Source: Symbiodinium natans
Lineage: Eukaryota; Sar; Dinophyceae; Suessiales; Symbiodiniaceae
DNA length: 12,500 nucleotides
Assembly (NCBI GenBank): GCA_905221605.1
Contig: CAJNDS010002770.1
Span: 157,501-170,000, forward strand
Direction of reading: 5' to 3'
Shown piece after piece: positions 1 through 5,853 of the stretch (the stretch's first letter is position 1; each line of letters starts with the position of its first letter). The notes under the pieces were generated by a model, which saw nothing but the letters and a program-made list of their open reading frames with translations, was not told the DNA's origin and made no database searches. Made by a program: the position numbers and the translations under genes.

Positions 1-90
1 GCGGGATTCAGCGTTGCGAAAACGATGTCCTCGCGTATAGAAATCTCATCCAACATGTTGGGCTGAAGCCCTTCAAAAGCCCAGAACTTG

Positions 91-131
91 GCCCTAAACC
101 CTAAACCCCAAACCCTAAACCCTAAACCCTC
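91..131. repeat. Short CCCTAAA telomere-like block
   Basis: This is a run of about six heptamers (CCCTAAA with one CCCCAAA variant) that decays into CCCTCAA. It separates two short coding-like stretches, 1-56 and 142-203 when read on the plus strand. It is interstitial, not a chromosome end, because unique sequence continues on both sides. Confidence 0.85.
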
Positions 132-297
132 AACCGCAAAGAGCTCGCATGAAGCTTCCTTACGTGAGAAGGAAGCGCGCCCCGTCCTTCCCAGCACAAA
201 TCGGTGGGAACATCTCGGGGATGGCATTGGAACCCTAAGATCAACTTAAACCGAAACCAGCACAGGCCCACGTGCTTCCTACACGTGGTGGCCCTGG

Positions 298-410
298 CCC
301 TAAGGGTCCATGTGCCTAAACAGGGAATACTTTTGAGCCTGTAAAGTACCTCTTATTTAGGGACTTTAAGGCCCTAAATACAGAATAATGAGGTACATGG
401 ACCCTTAGGG
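298..410. mobile_element. 113-bp foldback (MITE-like) element with TGG direct repeats
   Basis: The terminal arms 298-317 and 391-410 are inverted copies matching at 19 of 20 positions and begin CCCTAAGGGTCC. The triplet TGG lies directly outside both ends (295-297 and 411-413), as expected for a 3-bp target-site duplication. A second, imperfect inverted repeat fills much of the interior (about 346-395), so the whole element can fold into one long hairpin. There is no coding capacity, so it would be non-autonomous. The arms also contain a GT (306) and an AG (407-408) on the plus strand, and equivalents on the minus strand. Excision between these sites would not restore the empty site. Confidence 0.6.
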
Positions 411-557
411 TGGTAGTTCAATTGAACCAAAATGTTTAAACTTGACGGCGCCCGCTGGAAAGTCGCTATTTGCGAGCTGGTCGCTCATCAAGAATTGCCC
501 CAAGGGCAGCAGAACCCAGAGCTTCCAAAAGTCGTCAATTAAGAGCGAAAAATGTAC
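408..557 (-). pseudogene. Coding-like minus-strand segment ended by the foldback element
   Basis: Reading the minus strand from 557 down to 408 gives 50 open codons with a protein-like mix, including DDFWKLWVLLP and ANSDFPAGAVKFKHF. The frame meets TAA at 405-407, three bases inside the foldback element. If the element and one TGG copy are removed in thought, the frame runs on for about 17 more codons to a TGA near 243. This suggests insertion into a reading frame, or into an intron whose limits are not seen. I do not recognise the protein. The plus strand is also open here: about 69 codons from 409, ending at a good GTAAGT donor at 615. The strand is therefore not settled. Confidence 0.25.
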
Positions 558-566
558 TCCTCAGTC

Positions 567-1167
567 TTACTTCAGGCAGGGTATATCTTCTAAGAGATGT
601 ACGTGTTCAGGGAGGTAAGTTTATAGAGACTAACGTACACATGCGCACAACAACAGAAAAAGACAAAAGCTTAATACCAGCGCATAGCAACGTTCCAAGA
701 CAGGTGGCACAGGCTTTGCTTTCAAGATTCTCCTAGACCAGGAGTAACCTAGGAATGGAAAGGGTGCCCTTTTTGGTTTTAACGTGATTCTAAGGGAACC
801 CCAACCCTCAAAAAAGGAAATCAGGGCCTACTCCGGGTCCTAGTCTCGGACAGCTTCTGAGACTTCTAGCCGGCAGATACAGAGGCCGAGAGAAGCAACA
901 ACACAAACAAACTCGACGACAACGCTACAGATTTAGGAAGGTTTAGGATGAATAGTTACAAGGGTGTCTAAGACTACTGCTGTTCCAGCTCCGATAGAAC
1001 AAACTCGCGTCAAATTGATCTCCCTTAGTTATTACGACATCCTCTCTTATTTGTATAAGCCTTAATTGAAGGCTTCTTCTCCTAATCGAAAGGTTACAAC
1101 CCTCTATTACGAGACATCCTTTAATTAAGGGGGTGTAACTCTGTTGAATTAGGGAATGTATAGTCAT
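567..1167. other. AT-rich spacer without a supported gene
   Basis: No reading frame here is convincing. The 88-codon plus-strand frame 470-736 crosses a consensus-like donor (GGGAG/GTAAGT at 615) and looks mostly fortuitous. An imperfect inverted repeat at about 732-749 and 824-846 encloses a complementary T-rich and A-rich pair. A second weak one, GTTACAACCC against GGGGTGTAAC, lies near 1091-1140. Related sequences (ATTACGACATCC and ATTACGAGACATCC) occur near 1034 and 1106. This looks like decayed mobile DNA or intron sequence. Confidence 0.4.
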
Positions 1168-1362
1168 CTATGATAATTGAGCAAAACTTAAGTAACGACT
1201 TTTGGAAGATTTGGGAATAAAGTACAGGACGCAGTATGTGCGCATTCGTTGAAAAATCAAACGGTGCCCACAGGCGCAGAACCACGACGCGCGAAGGAAG
1301 CTTACGACCTCCCGATCACCGCGATTCTGGCGGCCAGGCGCGTGTTTTTCGTGGGCTTTGGG
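1168..1362 (-). CDS. Coding-like terminal segment, unknown protein
   Basis: From about 1362 down to the stop at 1168 the minus strand is open. It reads through a basic stretch (HEKHAPGRQNRGDREVV) into FLRASWFCACGHRLIF and ends in FAQLS. No family is recognised. The segment starts next to a decayed telomere-like motif (GGGTTTCGGGTTTCTCCCAAAG on this strand) that could supply an acceptor AG. A competing plus-strand frame (about 1228-1341) is also open, so both the strand and the existence of a gene are uncertain. Confidence 0.25.
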   Translation of the reverse strand, partial: PKAHEKHAPGRQNRGDREVVSFLRASWFCACGHRLIFQRMRTYCVLYFIPKSSKSRYLSFAQLS

Positions 1363-1460
1363 AGAAACCCGAAACCCTAAACGCCAAACCTTCACCAGGG
1401 AATTAGCTTGGAGAAGTTCATTTCAAAAAACGGGGGCTCCTGGGCTGAACTCCTCGAGTT

Positions 1461-1667
1461 GTGTTTAGGGTTTAGAGTTTAGGGTTGAAAGGGATTCGGG
1501 GTGAAAGGGTTCAGTATCACGGTTTTAGGGTTCATAGGGTTTGTAGGGTTTACAGGGTTTATAGGGGTTCAGTATCACGGTTTTAGGGTTTATGGGGTTT
1601 AGGGTGGTTAGGGTTGAAAGGGTTTAGTATCACACCTTAGGGTTTATAGGATTTATTGGGTTTTAAG
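1461..1667. repeat. Degenerate TTTAGGG block with a 55-58 bp higher-order repeat
   Basis: The block is G-rich on the plus strand and made of TTTAGGG, TTCAGGG, TTGTAGGG and TTTATAGGG variants. The motif AGTATCAC recurs at 1513, 1571 and 1626, giving a superimposed period of 58 then 55 bp. On the plus strand it starts with GT (1461) and ends with AG (1666-1667), so it could be an intron, but the strand of transcription is not proven. Confidence 0.75.
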
Positions 1668-1761
1668 GGTCTCTCCCAAATCAAATGCCTTCCAGCCTCT
1701 CATCCGATCGTCGTTCGACGTTGGAACTGCATCTTCGGAGACTTCGGCTGAACCTCCTCAG
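1668..1761 (-). CDS. Coding-like island between telomere-like blocks
   Basis: This is about 94 bp of non-repetitive DNA between two telomere-like blocks. The minus strand has an open frame containing SAEVSEDAVPTSNDDRM and then GWKAFDLGE, acidic and protein-like. The plus strand is also open (NAFQPLIRSSFDVGTASS). No homology is recognised. It is listed because repeat-flanked islands of this size recur across the window as probable exons. Confidence 0.25.
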
Positions 1762-1774
1762 GCTTCAGGGCTTG

Positions 1775-1876
1775 GGGTGTAGGGTCTAGGGTTTAGGGCT
1801 TAGGGTTTAGGGTTTAGGGCTTAGGGTTTAGGGTTTGGCGTATAGGGTATAGGGTTTAGGGTAGTGTTTAGGGTAA
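1775..1876. repeat. TTTAGGG-type block
   Basis: The block is G-rich on the plus strand, with TTTAGGG alternating with CTTAGGG and decaying to GTATAGGG near its right end. The sequences just outside, GGCTTCAGG (1762-1770) and AGCTTCTGG (1876-1884), match at 7 of 9 positions. That could be a worn target-site duplication, but is weak. Confidence 0.8.
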
Positions 1877-1914
1877 GCTTCTGGAATTCAAGTTCCTAGG
1901 CCAGGGTGCCTGCT

Positions 1915-2004
1915 TCATGAAGAGGAGGGCTGACAACAAAAAGGGGGGAAGATGGAGGGAGGCAAACGCCGGAGGTGTGGCTTTTCTCTACGGTTCTTGG
2001 TAGC
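1915..2004 (-). CDS. Probable terminal exon, unknown protein
   Basis: On the minus strand this segment begins with GCT ACC AAG AAC, right after the acceptor ACAAG (AG at 2006-2005), and stays open for 29 codons to TGA at 1915-1917. The sequence is basic and proline-rich: ATKNRREKPHLRRLPPS, then IFPPFCC. Joined to 2118-2205 it is in phase 0. The join recreates continuous sequence across the 9-bp repeat that flanks the intervening block. No family is recognised. A plus-strand open frame (1878-1999) competes. Confidence 0.35.
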   Translation of the reverse strand, partial: ATKNRREKPHLRRLPPSIFPPFCCQPSSS

Positions 2005-2117
2005 CTTGTAAACACATTACATTACCCTAAACCTAACCCTAAACCCCAAACCCTAAACCCAAGCCCTAAACCCCAAACTCTAAACCTAGACCCTAAACTT
2101 TTTTTGGGGTTGCTTGC
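2005..2117 (-). other. Candidate introner-type intron made of telomere-like repeat
   Basis: The 9-mer GCCTTGTAA occurs exactly at 2003-2011 and again at 2116-2124, bracketing 104 bp that is mostly CCCTAAA-type repeat. On the minus strand the two copies supply ACAAG/GCAAGC as a GC-type donor and TTTACAAG/GCTACC as acceptor. Removing 2117-2005 takes out the block plus one copy and restores one uninterrupted sequence in phase 0. This is what insertion of a mobile intron with a target-site duplication would leave. GC-AG introns are well known in dinoflagellates. No transcript is available to confirm splicing. Confidence 0.5.
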
Positions 2118-2205
2118 CTTGTAAGGGAAAGGGCAAAGGGGTACCAGTTGGCTATCAAAGGTTGTGCCGTGGGACACCGCGTTTCTGTGTCGGGCTCCTT
2201 GGAGG
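2118..2205 (-). CDS. Internal exon, unknown protein
   Basis: This is 88 bp on the minus strand, phase 2 in and phase 0 out, open throughout: LQGARHRNAVSHG, then TFDSQLVPLCPFPYK. The upstream boundary is the AG at the end of the foldback arm (2207-2206). The downstream boundary is a near-consensus GC donor (AAG/GCAAGC). The plus strand is also open here and stops inside the foldback arm. The minus reading is preferred because its downstream junction exactly restores a 9-bp-duplicated insertion site. Confidence 0.35.
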
Positions 2206-2372
2206 CTCATGGCACTTATTAACCAATTATAACCCTTAGGTGCCCTAACATGGTCATAAGTACAGTTATAAGTACAGTTTTAAGTACAGTTATAATTGGT
2301 TAATAAGTACAGTTATAAGTACAGTTATACGTACAGTTATAATTGGTTAATAAGTACCATGAACCTCCAAGG
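2197..2372. mobile_element. 176-bp foldback element with 37-bp arms
   Basis: The left arm 2197-2233 and right arm 2336-2372 are inverted copies identical at 35 of 37 positions. The interior holds two tandem 47-bp units (2257-2303 and 2304-2350, differing at 2 positions), each built from a 12-bp sub-repeat around AGTACAGTTATA. The right arm overlaps the second unit, so the hairpin can pair in more than one register. It is AT-rich in a GC-balanced region and has no coding capacity. On the minus strand GT at 2364-2363 and AG at 2207-2206 lie symmetrically within the arms, so the element could be spliced as a 159-bp intron. No clear target-site duplication is seen outside the arms. Confidence 0.65.
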
Positions 2373-2376
2373 CATG
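2365..2376 (-). CDS. Possible 12-nt microexon
   Basis: On the minus strand a pyrimidine-rich acceptor (TTTATTTGCTTTATTTTGCAG, ending at 2377) is followed after 12 bases (CATGCCTTGGAG) by the GT inside the foldback arm. Phases match on both sides: 2525-2643 leaves phase 2, the microexon adds S-M-P-W and leaves phase 2, and 2118-2205 continues. The acceptor is one of the best in the window. The use of the microexon is inference. Confidence 0.25.
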
Positions 2377-2425
2377 CTGCAAAATAAAGCAAATAAAGCA
2401 CCTTGGGCAGCTCGCAGGCTTTGGG

Positions 2426-2526
2426 GTAAACCCTAAACCCTAAACCCTAAGCCCTAAACCTTAAACCCTATAAAGCCTAAACCCTAAAGCCTAAACCCTA
2501 AACCCTAAACCCTAAACCCCAAACCT
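2426..2526. repeat. CCCTAAA-type block
   Basis: About 100 bp of CCCTAAA heptamers with CCTAAAG and CCCTATAAAG interruptions. On the minus strand it would be the body of a 148-bp intron running from GTTTGGGG (2524) to TTTTGCAG (2377). Confidence 0.85.
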
Positions 2527-2643
2527 GTTTCCCCGACACTCCACGTCGGCGTCCTCCTTCTTGGGGACAGCGAGGGATGCAGGTACCGGAGGATTCGAGT
2601 CCTCGGCTCCCGATGTGCGTCTAGGCTTGAGGGGTTGGAGCGG
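2525..2643 (-). CDS. Coding-like exon, unknown protein
   Basis: On the minus strand 39 codons plus 2 bases are open between an acceptor (TTTATATAAG, AG at 2645-2644) and a donor (AACAG/GTTTGGGG). The product is proline-rich then acidic: PLQPLKPRRTSGAEDSNPP, then SLAVPKKEDADVECRGN. Most third positions in the last third are G or C. The plus strand is open too (about 40 codons to a TAA near 2652), so the call rests on phase agreement with the exons at 2365-2376 and 2118-2205. The gene symbol and function are unknown. Confidence 0.3.
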
Positions 2644-2650
2644 CTTATAT

Positions 2651-2712
2651 AAACCCTAAGGGTTTAGGGTTTAGGGTTTATAGGGTTTAGGGTGCAGGGC
2701 TTAGGGTGCCGT
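2651..2712. repeat. TTTAGGG-type block starting with an inverted junction
   Basis: AAACCCTAAGGGTTT forms a head-to-head junction of the two repeat orientations. G-rich heptamers follow and decay into GGTGCAGGGCTTAGGG. Confidence 0.75.
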
Positions 2713-3118
2713 AAACCGTAAACATTTCACAAACAAAAACAAATAACAAAGAGCCCATATGATACAAAAGCCTTACCATGCGATCGCGACCTTCCGTACT
2801 ATTACTTTGAGCACAGAGTGAAGAAATTATGCGTGCGCAGGAATTTCGCTATCATGTCTTCACCATAACACCTCAAAGTACGGAGGCTTGCGAGCTCATG
2901 GAACTGTATTTGGATTCGAAGTGAGAGCGAGCACTTATTATGTTATATCCACGTCTTCTATCTTCACGGCTGCTATTACGATCATCCAGCTGCCTCATTT
3001 CAAAAGGGACTGTTGATCTCCATCACGGGAGCTGTTTTTTTTGTATCTTCTCACGCAAAATATCCTAGAGTAAGTAATACTCACGGAAGCGGTGAAGTGG
3101 GCAAAAAGGACCCCCCAC
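2713..3118. other. AT-rich spacer with a 124-bp imperfect foldback
   Basis: No supported gene. The segments 2777-2800 and 2877-2900 are inverted copies matching at 19 of 24 positions. A further inner pair (GTGAAGA against TCTTCAC) suggests an old foldback element of about 124 bp. The remainder is unique AT-rich sequence with a T8 run near 3035. Confidence 0.45.
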
Positions 3119-3552
3119 CCAACCCTAAACCCTCAACCCTCAACCCTCAACCCTAAACCCAAAAAAACATTGCAGCACAAATTAGGATTATGAAAGCGGG
3201 CTTTCATGGCTCGCTGACTCACTCCTTTCCCTAGTTGCTGAGTACCCTGGCCCAAAAAAGCTTAACCTTTTAACTATGCTAGGATTGTATACCCTAAACC
3301 CTAAACCCTAATCCCTAAACCCTAGACCCTAAACCCTAAACCCTAAACCCCAAAAGGGTTACAGGTTCTCTAACCAGCTACGAAGTTTCTCGCGCACAGA
3401 ATGTCCGACCGGGAAGCTGCCTGAGCCATCGCCTCCAGCGTGCTGGCCTTGGATCGATTCCCTGCGAGCCCTAAACCCTAAACCCCAAACCCCAAACCCT
3501 AAACCCTAAACCCTAAACCCGAACCATTAACCCTGGACCCTAAACCCTCAAC
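3119..3552. repeat. Three CCCTAAA blocks with short unique spacers
   Basis: CCCTAAA/CCCTCAA blocks lie at about 3119-3163, 3291-3354 and 3468-3552. Two roughly 120-bp unique spacers separate them. The first spacer contains the perfect hairpin ATGAAAG-CGGG-CTTTCAT (3190-3207). I see no convincing gene in either spacer. Confidence 0.75.
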
Positions 3553-3556
3553 TCCG

Positions 3557-3865
3557 CAGGGCCTTGTGTGGCTTCGGGTTGATGGATTAGGGATGGCGAA
3601 AGCCCCACCTAAATCTCAAGCCACTGAAGCACTTGAATCCCTGAAGCCCGAAAAACTTGGTAGGAGCGCCTGTAGCGCGCCGTGTGTTTTTGGGCATGGC
3701 CAGAATGTGGAATGTGCTGAAACCCAGGCAAAACGCACATGTCTGCTTAAGAATTGCTATGTTGCAGGGGCCGAAAGTGTGTAACAGTGTCTATTTTCGG
3801 GCGACCATGACGTTCCCGCCTAGGCAAAAAGCACATTTTGCTGCGGAGTGTCTGACAAACTTTGT
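3557..3865. other. Downstream flank of the transposase exon with two related direct repeats
   Basis: This unique sequence lies 3' of the transposase stop on the minus strand and may be untranslated region. Two related segments of about 26 bp (around 3722-3747 and 3817-3843, both with AGGCAAAA-GCACAT) are direct repeats about 95 bp apart. Several reading frames of 70-95 codons overlap here in both directions, none with recognisable features. Confidence 0.35.
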
Positions 3866-4168
3866 TCAGCTGCATCTGTTGGCAGCTTGGCACAGCTTGG
3901 AGAGAGCTGTGAACACATCTGTGTGCATTCGTCGGAACTGAAACTGTCTTATGTACTTCCAGATGCGATCTGCATTCGCTTCGCGATGGCATCCGTCGCT
4001 CTTTTTGTTATGCATCCCCTTGGGGATGCTTGCCTTGACATGCATCCAAACACGATCGATCTGTTGTGTTCCGGCTAGGCTCGAAGCCCCTTTGCGTGGC
4101 TTGCGGCGCAGAGCACGAGTGAAAATGGACTTGTTATGCTTCACACCACGACCCGAGCTTGCAGGGAC
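3866..4168 (-). CDS. ISXO2/IS1595-like transposase, C-terminal exon
   Basis: This is 100 codons plus TGA on the minus strand, the best-recognised protein segment in the window. After a short leader it reads VKHNKSIFTRALRRKPRKG, then GTQQIDRVWMHVKASIPKG, and near the end RIWKYIRQFQFRRMHTDVF. This matches the end of the DDE_Tnp_IS1595 (ISXO2-like) fold: a V.H....F element, a T..I(E/D)..W..hK..iP helix carrying the third catalytic acid (here D), and a closing W.Y...F.(W/F)R segment. Such domains are numerous in Symbiodiniaceae genomes. The exon opens after GACGTAG/GTC behind a T10 run. The first two catalytic acids would lie upstream and are not identified, so this is a fragment or a gene split by introns. 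Plus-strand frames here are shadows. Confidence 0.65.
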   Translation of the reverse strand, partial: VPASSGRGVKHNKSIFTRALRRKPRKGASSLAGTQQIDRVWMHVKASIPKGMHNKKSDGCHREANADRIWKYIRQFQFRRMHTDVFTALSKLCQAANRCS

Positions 4169-4263
4169 CTACGTCTACAGGACCGAGCGAAAAAAAAACT
4201 AAGAAGGGCTTGAAGGTTTTTAGGGTTCAAGGGTTTAGGGGCCACGCAAGTAAACCCAGACAC
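4169..4263 (-). other. 95-bp intron with similar ends and telomere-like core
   Basis: On the minus strand the donor is GACGAG/GTGTCTGG and the acceptor GACGTAG/GTCCC. Both junctions share GACG-AG-GT with a single extra T, which resembles a worn target-site duplication. The interior contains CCCTAAACCC and CCCTAAA-like motifs, then a T10 tract near the acceptor. The join is phase 0 between 4264-4419 and 3866-4168. Confidence 0.45.
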
Positions 4264-4419
4264 CTCGTCCTGGTAGTCGTCGTCCTCGTCGTCGGAAAGA
4301 GGAACCACAGAGCTGAGACCATGGTTCAAGCAAAGGCCAGTCTGCTGACCATACCAGGTTTTGAAAGCGCGAGTTGGAGGAGTGTCAGAAGCGCCTGGAC
4401 GGGATGAATCCCCGTAATC
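4264..4419 (-). CDS. Internal exon upstream of the transposase domain
   Basis: This is 52 codons on the minus strand, phase 0 at both ends. It is polar with an acidic tail: DYGDSSRPGASDTPP, TRAFKTWYGQQTG, then VVPLSDDEDDDYQDE. The boundaries are TAG/GATTAC (AG at 4421-4420) and GACGAG/GTGTC. The acidic run looks like a disordered linker. The plus-strand reading of the same DNA is the low-complexity LVLVVVVLVV, which is less likely to be real. Its link to the transposase exon is inferred from phase. Confidence 0.4.
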
Positions 4420-4474
4420 CTACGCCTAAGCCCAGAACCCTAAACCTAAACCCGAAACCCAAAACGGCAGAAAC

Positions 4475-4810
4475 CTGGTGGCGAAGTAGGAGCACCGGTC
4501 GTCAGCCAGCGTGACAAAGTCCGTGGAGACGGTGAGGCAGCTGACAAAGTAGAGCGTGCTCTCTGAGGCGGCGTGGTTGGCGCGACTTCCGTGGCAACGT
4601 CCATGTCAGAAATACTTTCCGGAATCCACTGCGAAAAGGTGGTCGGAATGCTCCACAAGCTTGCGTCTCCAAACCTTGCAGATATCATCCGTGCATGTTT
4701 CTTCGCCTCCGCCGCAACCGCTCCAGTCACCAAGCCGGCCAGCAGGAGCTGGCAGGCCATCTGGCCAAGTTGTGGAGCAACCTGTACCAACGTCTTCCAG
4801 GGTAGACCTC
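4475..4810 (-). pseudogene. Coding-like exon with an in-frame TGA
   Basis: Entered in phase 2 from 4904-4992, the minus strand reads RSTLEDVGTGCSTTWPDG, then a cysteine/glycine-rich part (GDWSGCGGGEETCTDDICK) and VWRRKLVEHSDHLFAVDSG. It reaches TGA at 4606-4608 after 67 codons, then continues open as ANHAASESTLYFVSCLTV and TDFVTLADDRCSYFAT with mostly G or C in third positions. The options are a disabled gene, a roughly 30-bp micro-intron around the TGA (GTATTT...GGAAG), or another frame being real: a 136-codon frame 4446-4856 on this strand is fully open. The donor would be AG/GTTTCT (4474) or GG/GTTTCG (4458). Only the second keeps phase with 4264-4419. Confidence 0.35.
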
Positions 4811-4903
4811 CTGGCACTCTCAAGAAAAAACCCGAAAGCCGAAACCCTTCACACAACTAAAACCCAAAGCCAGCGACAAGTCCTCAAACCCAAAGCCAGC
4901 GAC
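4811..4903 (-). other. 93-bp candidate intron with a tandem duplication
   Basis: On the minus strand it runs from AAAGACTT/GTCGCTGG to GAGAGTGCCAG/GAGG. The first part contains a 26-bp tandem duplication (plus-strand copies from about 4860 and 4886, built on AAACCCAAAGCCAGCGACAAG). The second part is TTTCGGC/TTTCGGG telomere-like sequence ending in a T6 tract. It joins flanking frames in phase 2. Confidence 0.35.
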
Positions 4904-4992
4904 AAGTCTTTGGAGCCACGGTCCTCGACGACTGTCATTGAACATGTGTCCAGTGTAAACTTCTCCGGCTGGCCCAACGGCAAGCACATTAC
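4904..4992 (-). CDS. Upstream exon of the transposase-linked gene model
   Basis: This is 29 codons plus 2 bases on the minus strand after a very good acceptor (CATTTCTTCTGCTTCAG, ending 4993). It reads VMCLPLGQPEKFTLDTCS, then MTVVEDRGSKD. The composition is protein-like and the 3' junction is in phase with 4475-4810. No family is recognised. The frame also continues upstream without a stop to 5061, so the acceptor use is an inference. Confidence 0.35.
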
Positions 4993-5470
4993 CTGAAGCA
5001 GAAGAAATGAAATCAAACGAACATGACTTCCTTCAATTGCAAGTTCAAAAAGAGATTGCAAGAGTCTGCTGTGATGTGCAAGCAGGGGGCAAAAAGGTGA
5101 TCCTGCAACTCATCGCAAGAGAAAGTGCAGAAGCCGGTGCCAAGCAAGGGTCGAGGCAGAACTCTGACGTGGCTCTGACCCTGGCGAAGAAGCAAAAGCG
5201 CAGCCAAGGCCACAGGAAGAAACGGGCTCATGGCGTCATGGAGTGGTTCAGTGTCGAGAAGAAAAAAGGCTGCAGACAAACCAAGTAAGGCGGAAAAGCG
5301 CCCCAAAACATGACGGACATGCAAGAAGAAGAGTCCTGGAGAGTGAGGCCGTGCGAGCGCAGACGCCAAGCATCAGAGATGCGAGAGGACCAGCCAAGGA
5401 CGAGATCCTCGGCAACCTCCATGACTACCCAGGATCTAAGGCCTAAGGAGAAGCACGGTGGACTGTCCTG
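4993..5470. other. Coding-like region of uncertain strand
   Basis: Both strands are open for long stretches. Plus 5007-5288 (93 codons) begins MKSNEHDFLQLQVQKEIAR and is rich in K, Q and E. The minus strand has 5013-5369 (118 codons, leucine-rich with two hydrophobic segments) and 5228-5422 (64 codons, beginning MEVAEDLVLGWSSRISDAW). A lysine-rich frame on one strand tends to give a leucine/phenylalanine-rich shadow on the other, so at most one is real. The minus strand agrees with the neighbouring transposase model. No homology is recognised. Confidence 0.35.
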
Positions 5471-5499
5471 GAAAGACAGAAGAGCCGAATTTGCAGCTC

Positions 5500-5725
5500 A
5501 TGGTTTTGGAGCTTCAGGCTTGGGGCTTGCACAATGTCTTCTGCGGCCGAAAGAATGAGCTTAGGGAGCTTCAGGTTTCGGGCTATGGAAGGAGCTGCAG
5601 TTTAACCTTGAGGAGCTTGAAGTTTCGGGCTTGTACAAAGACTCTTGAGGAGCTTGAAGTTTCGGGAAGTTTCGGGCTTGTAGAAGGACGGTTAGGGAGT
5701 TTGATGTTGAGGAGAAGCGGGACCA
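5500..5725 (+). repeat. Degenerate 38-47 bp minisatellite
   Basis: At least five related units share the core GAGGAGCTTGAAGTTTCGGG or variants such as GGGAGCTTCAGGTTTCGGG and GGAGCTTCAGGCTTGGGG. Spacing varies from about 38 to 60 bp. The sharpest pair is at about 5607 and 5645. The TTTCGGG core resembles the variant telomere-like heptamer seen elsewhere. The open plus-strand frame through it (5458-5877) owes its length to the repeat and the poly-C tract. Confidence 0.5.
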
Positions 5726-5736
5726 GGTTTAGAATT

Positions 5737-5737
<1 letters not shown>

Positions 5738-5770
<33 letters not shown>

Positions 5771-5792
5771 CCTCTCCCCCCCACCCCTCCCC
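5738..5792. repeat. 30-C homopolymer and C-rich continuation
   Basis: There is an unbroken run of 30 C (5738-5767), followed by CT-rich sequence with runs of 4-8 C to 5792. The opposite strand could form G-quadruplexes. The exact length may be affected by sequencing error. Confidence 0.8.
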
Positions 5793-5853
5793 AGAAGCAA
5801 GCGAACGCGCCCGGCGCGCAAGAGGCGCTGCCACCAAAAACTTATCCCAAATC

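Noticed and set aside
470-736. 88-codon plus-strand frame as a small gene
   Set aside because: It crosses a consensus-like GTAAGT donor, differs in composition between halves, and ends at an inverted repeat. No features are recognised.
142-2222. A plus-strand gene of about ten exons with matching phases up to a TAA at 2220-2222
   Set aside because: Phases can be made to agree, but the proposed intron 2000-2125 would not restore the empty site of the 9-bp-duplicated insertion, whereas the minus-strand junction does exactly. Short open frames on both strands make such chains easy to build by chance.
2591-2603. GGATTCGAGTCCT, resembling a tRNA B box and T-arm
   Set aside because: No matching acceptor, D or anticodon arms are found upstream, and the T-stem closing pair is wrong.
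4012-4029. Perfect GCATCCCC/GGGGATGC hairpin as a regulatory site
   Set aside because: It lies inside the transposase coding exon and is explained by the codons there.
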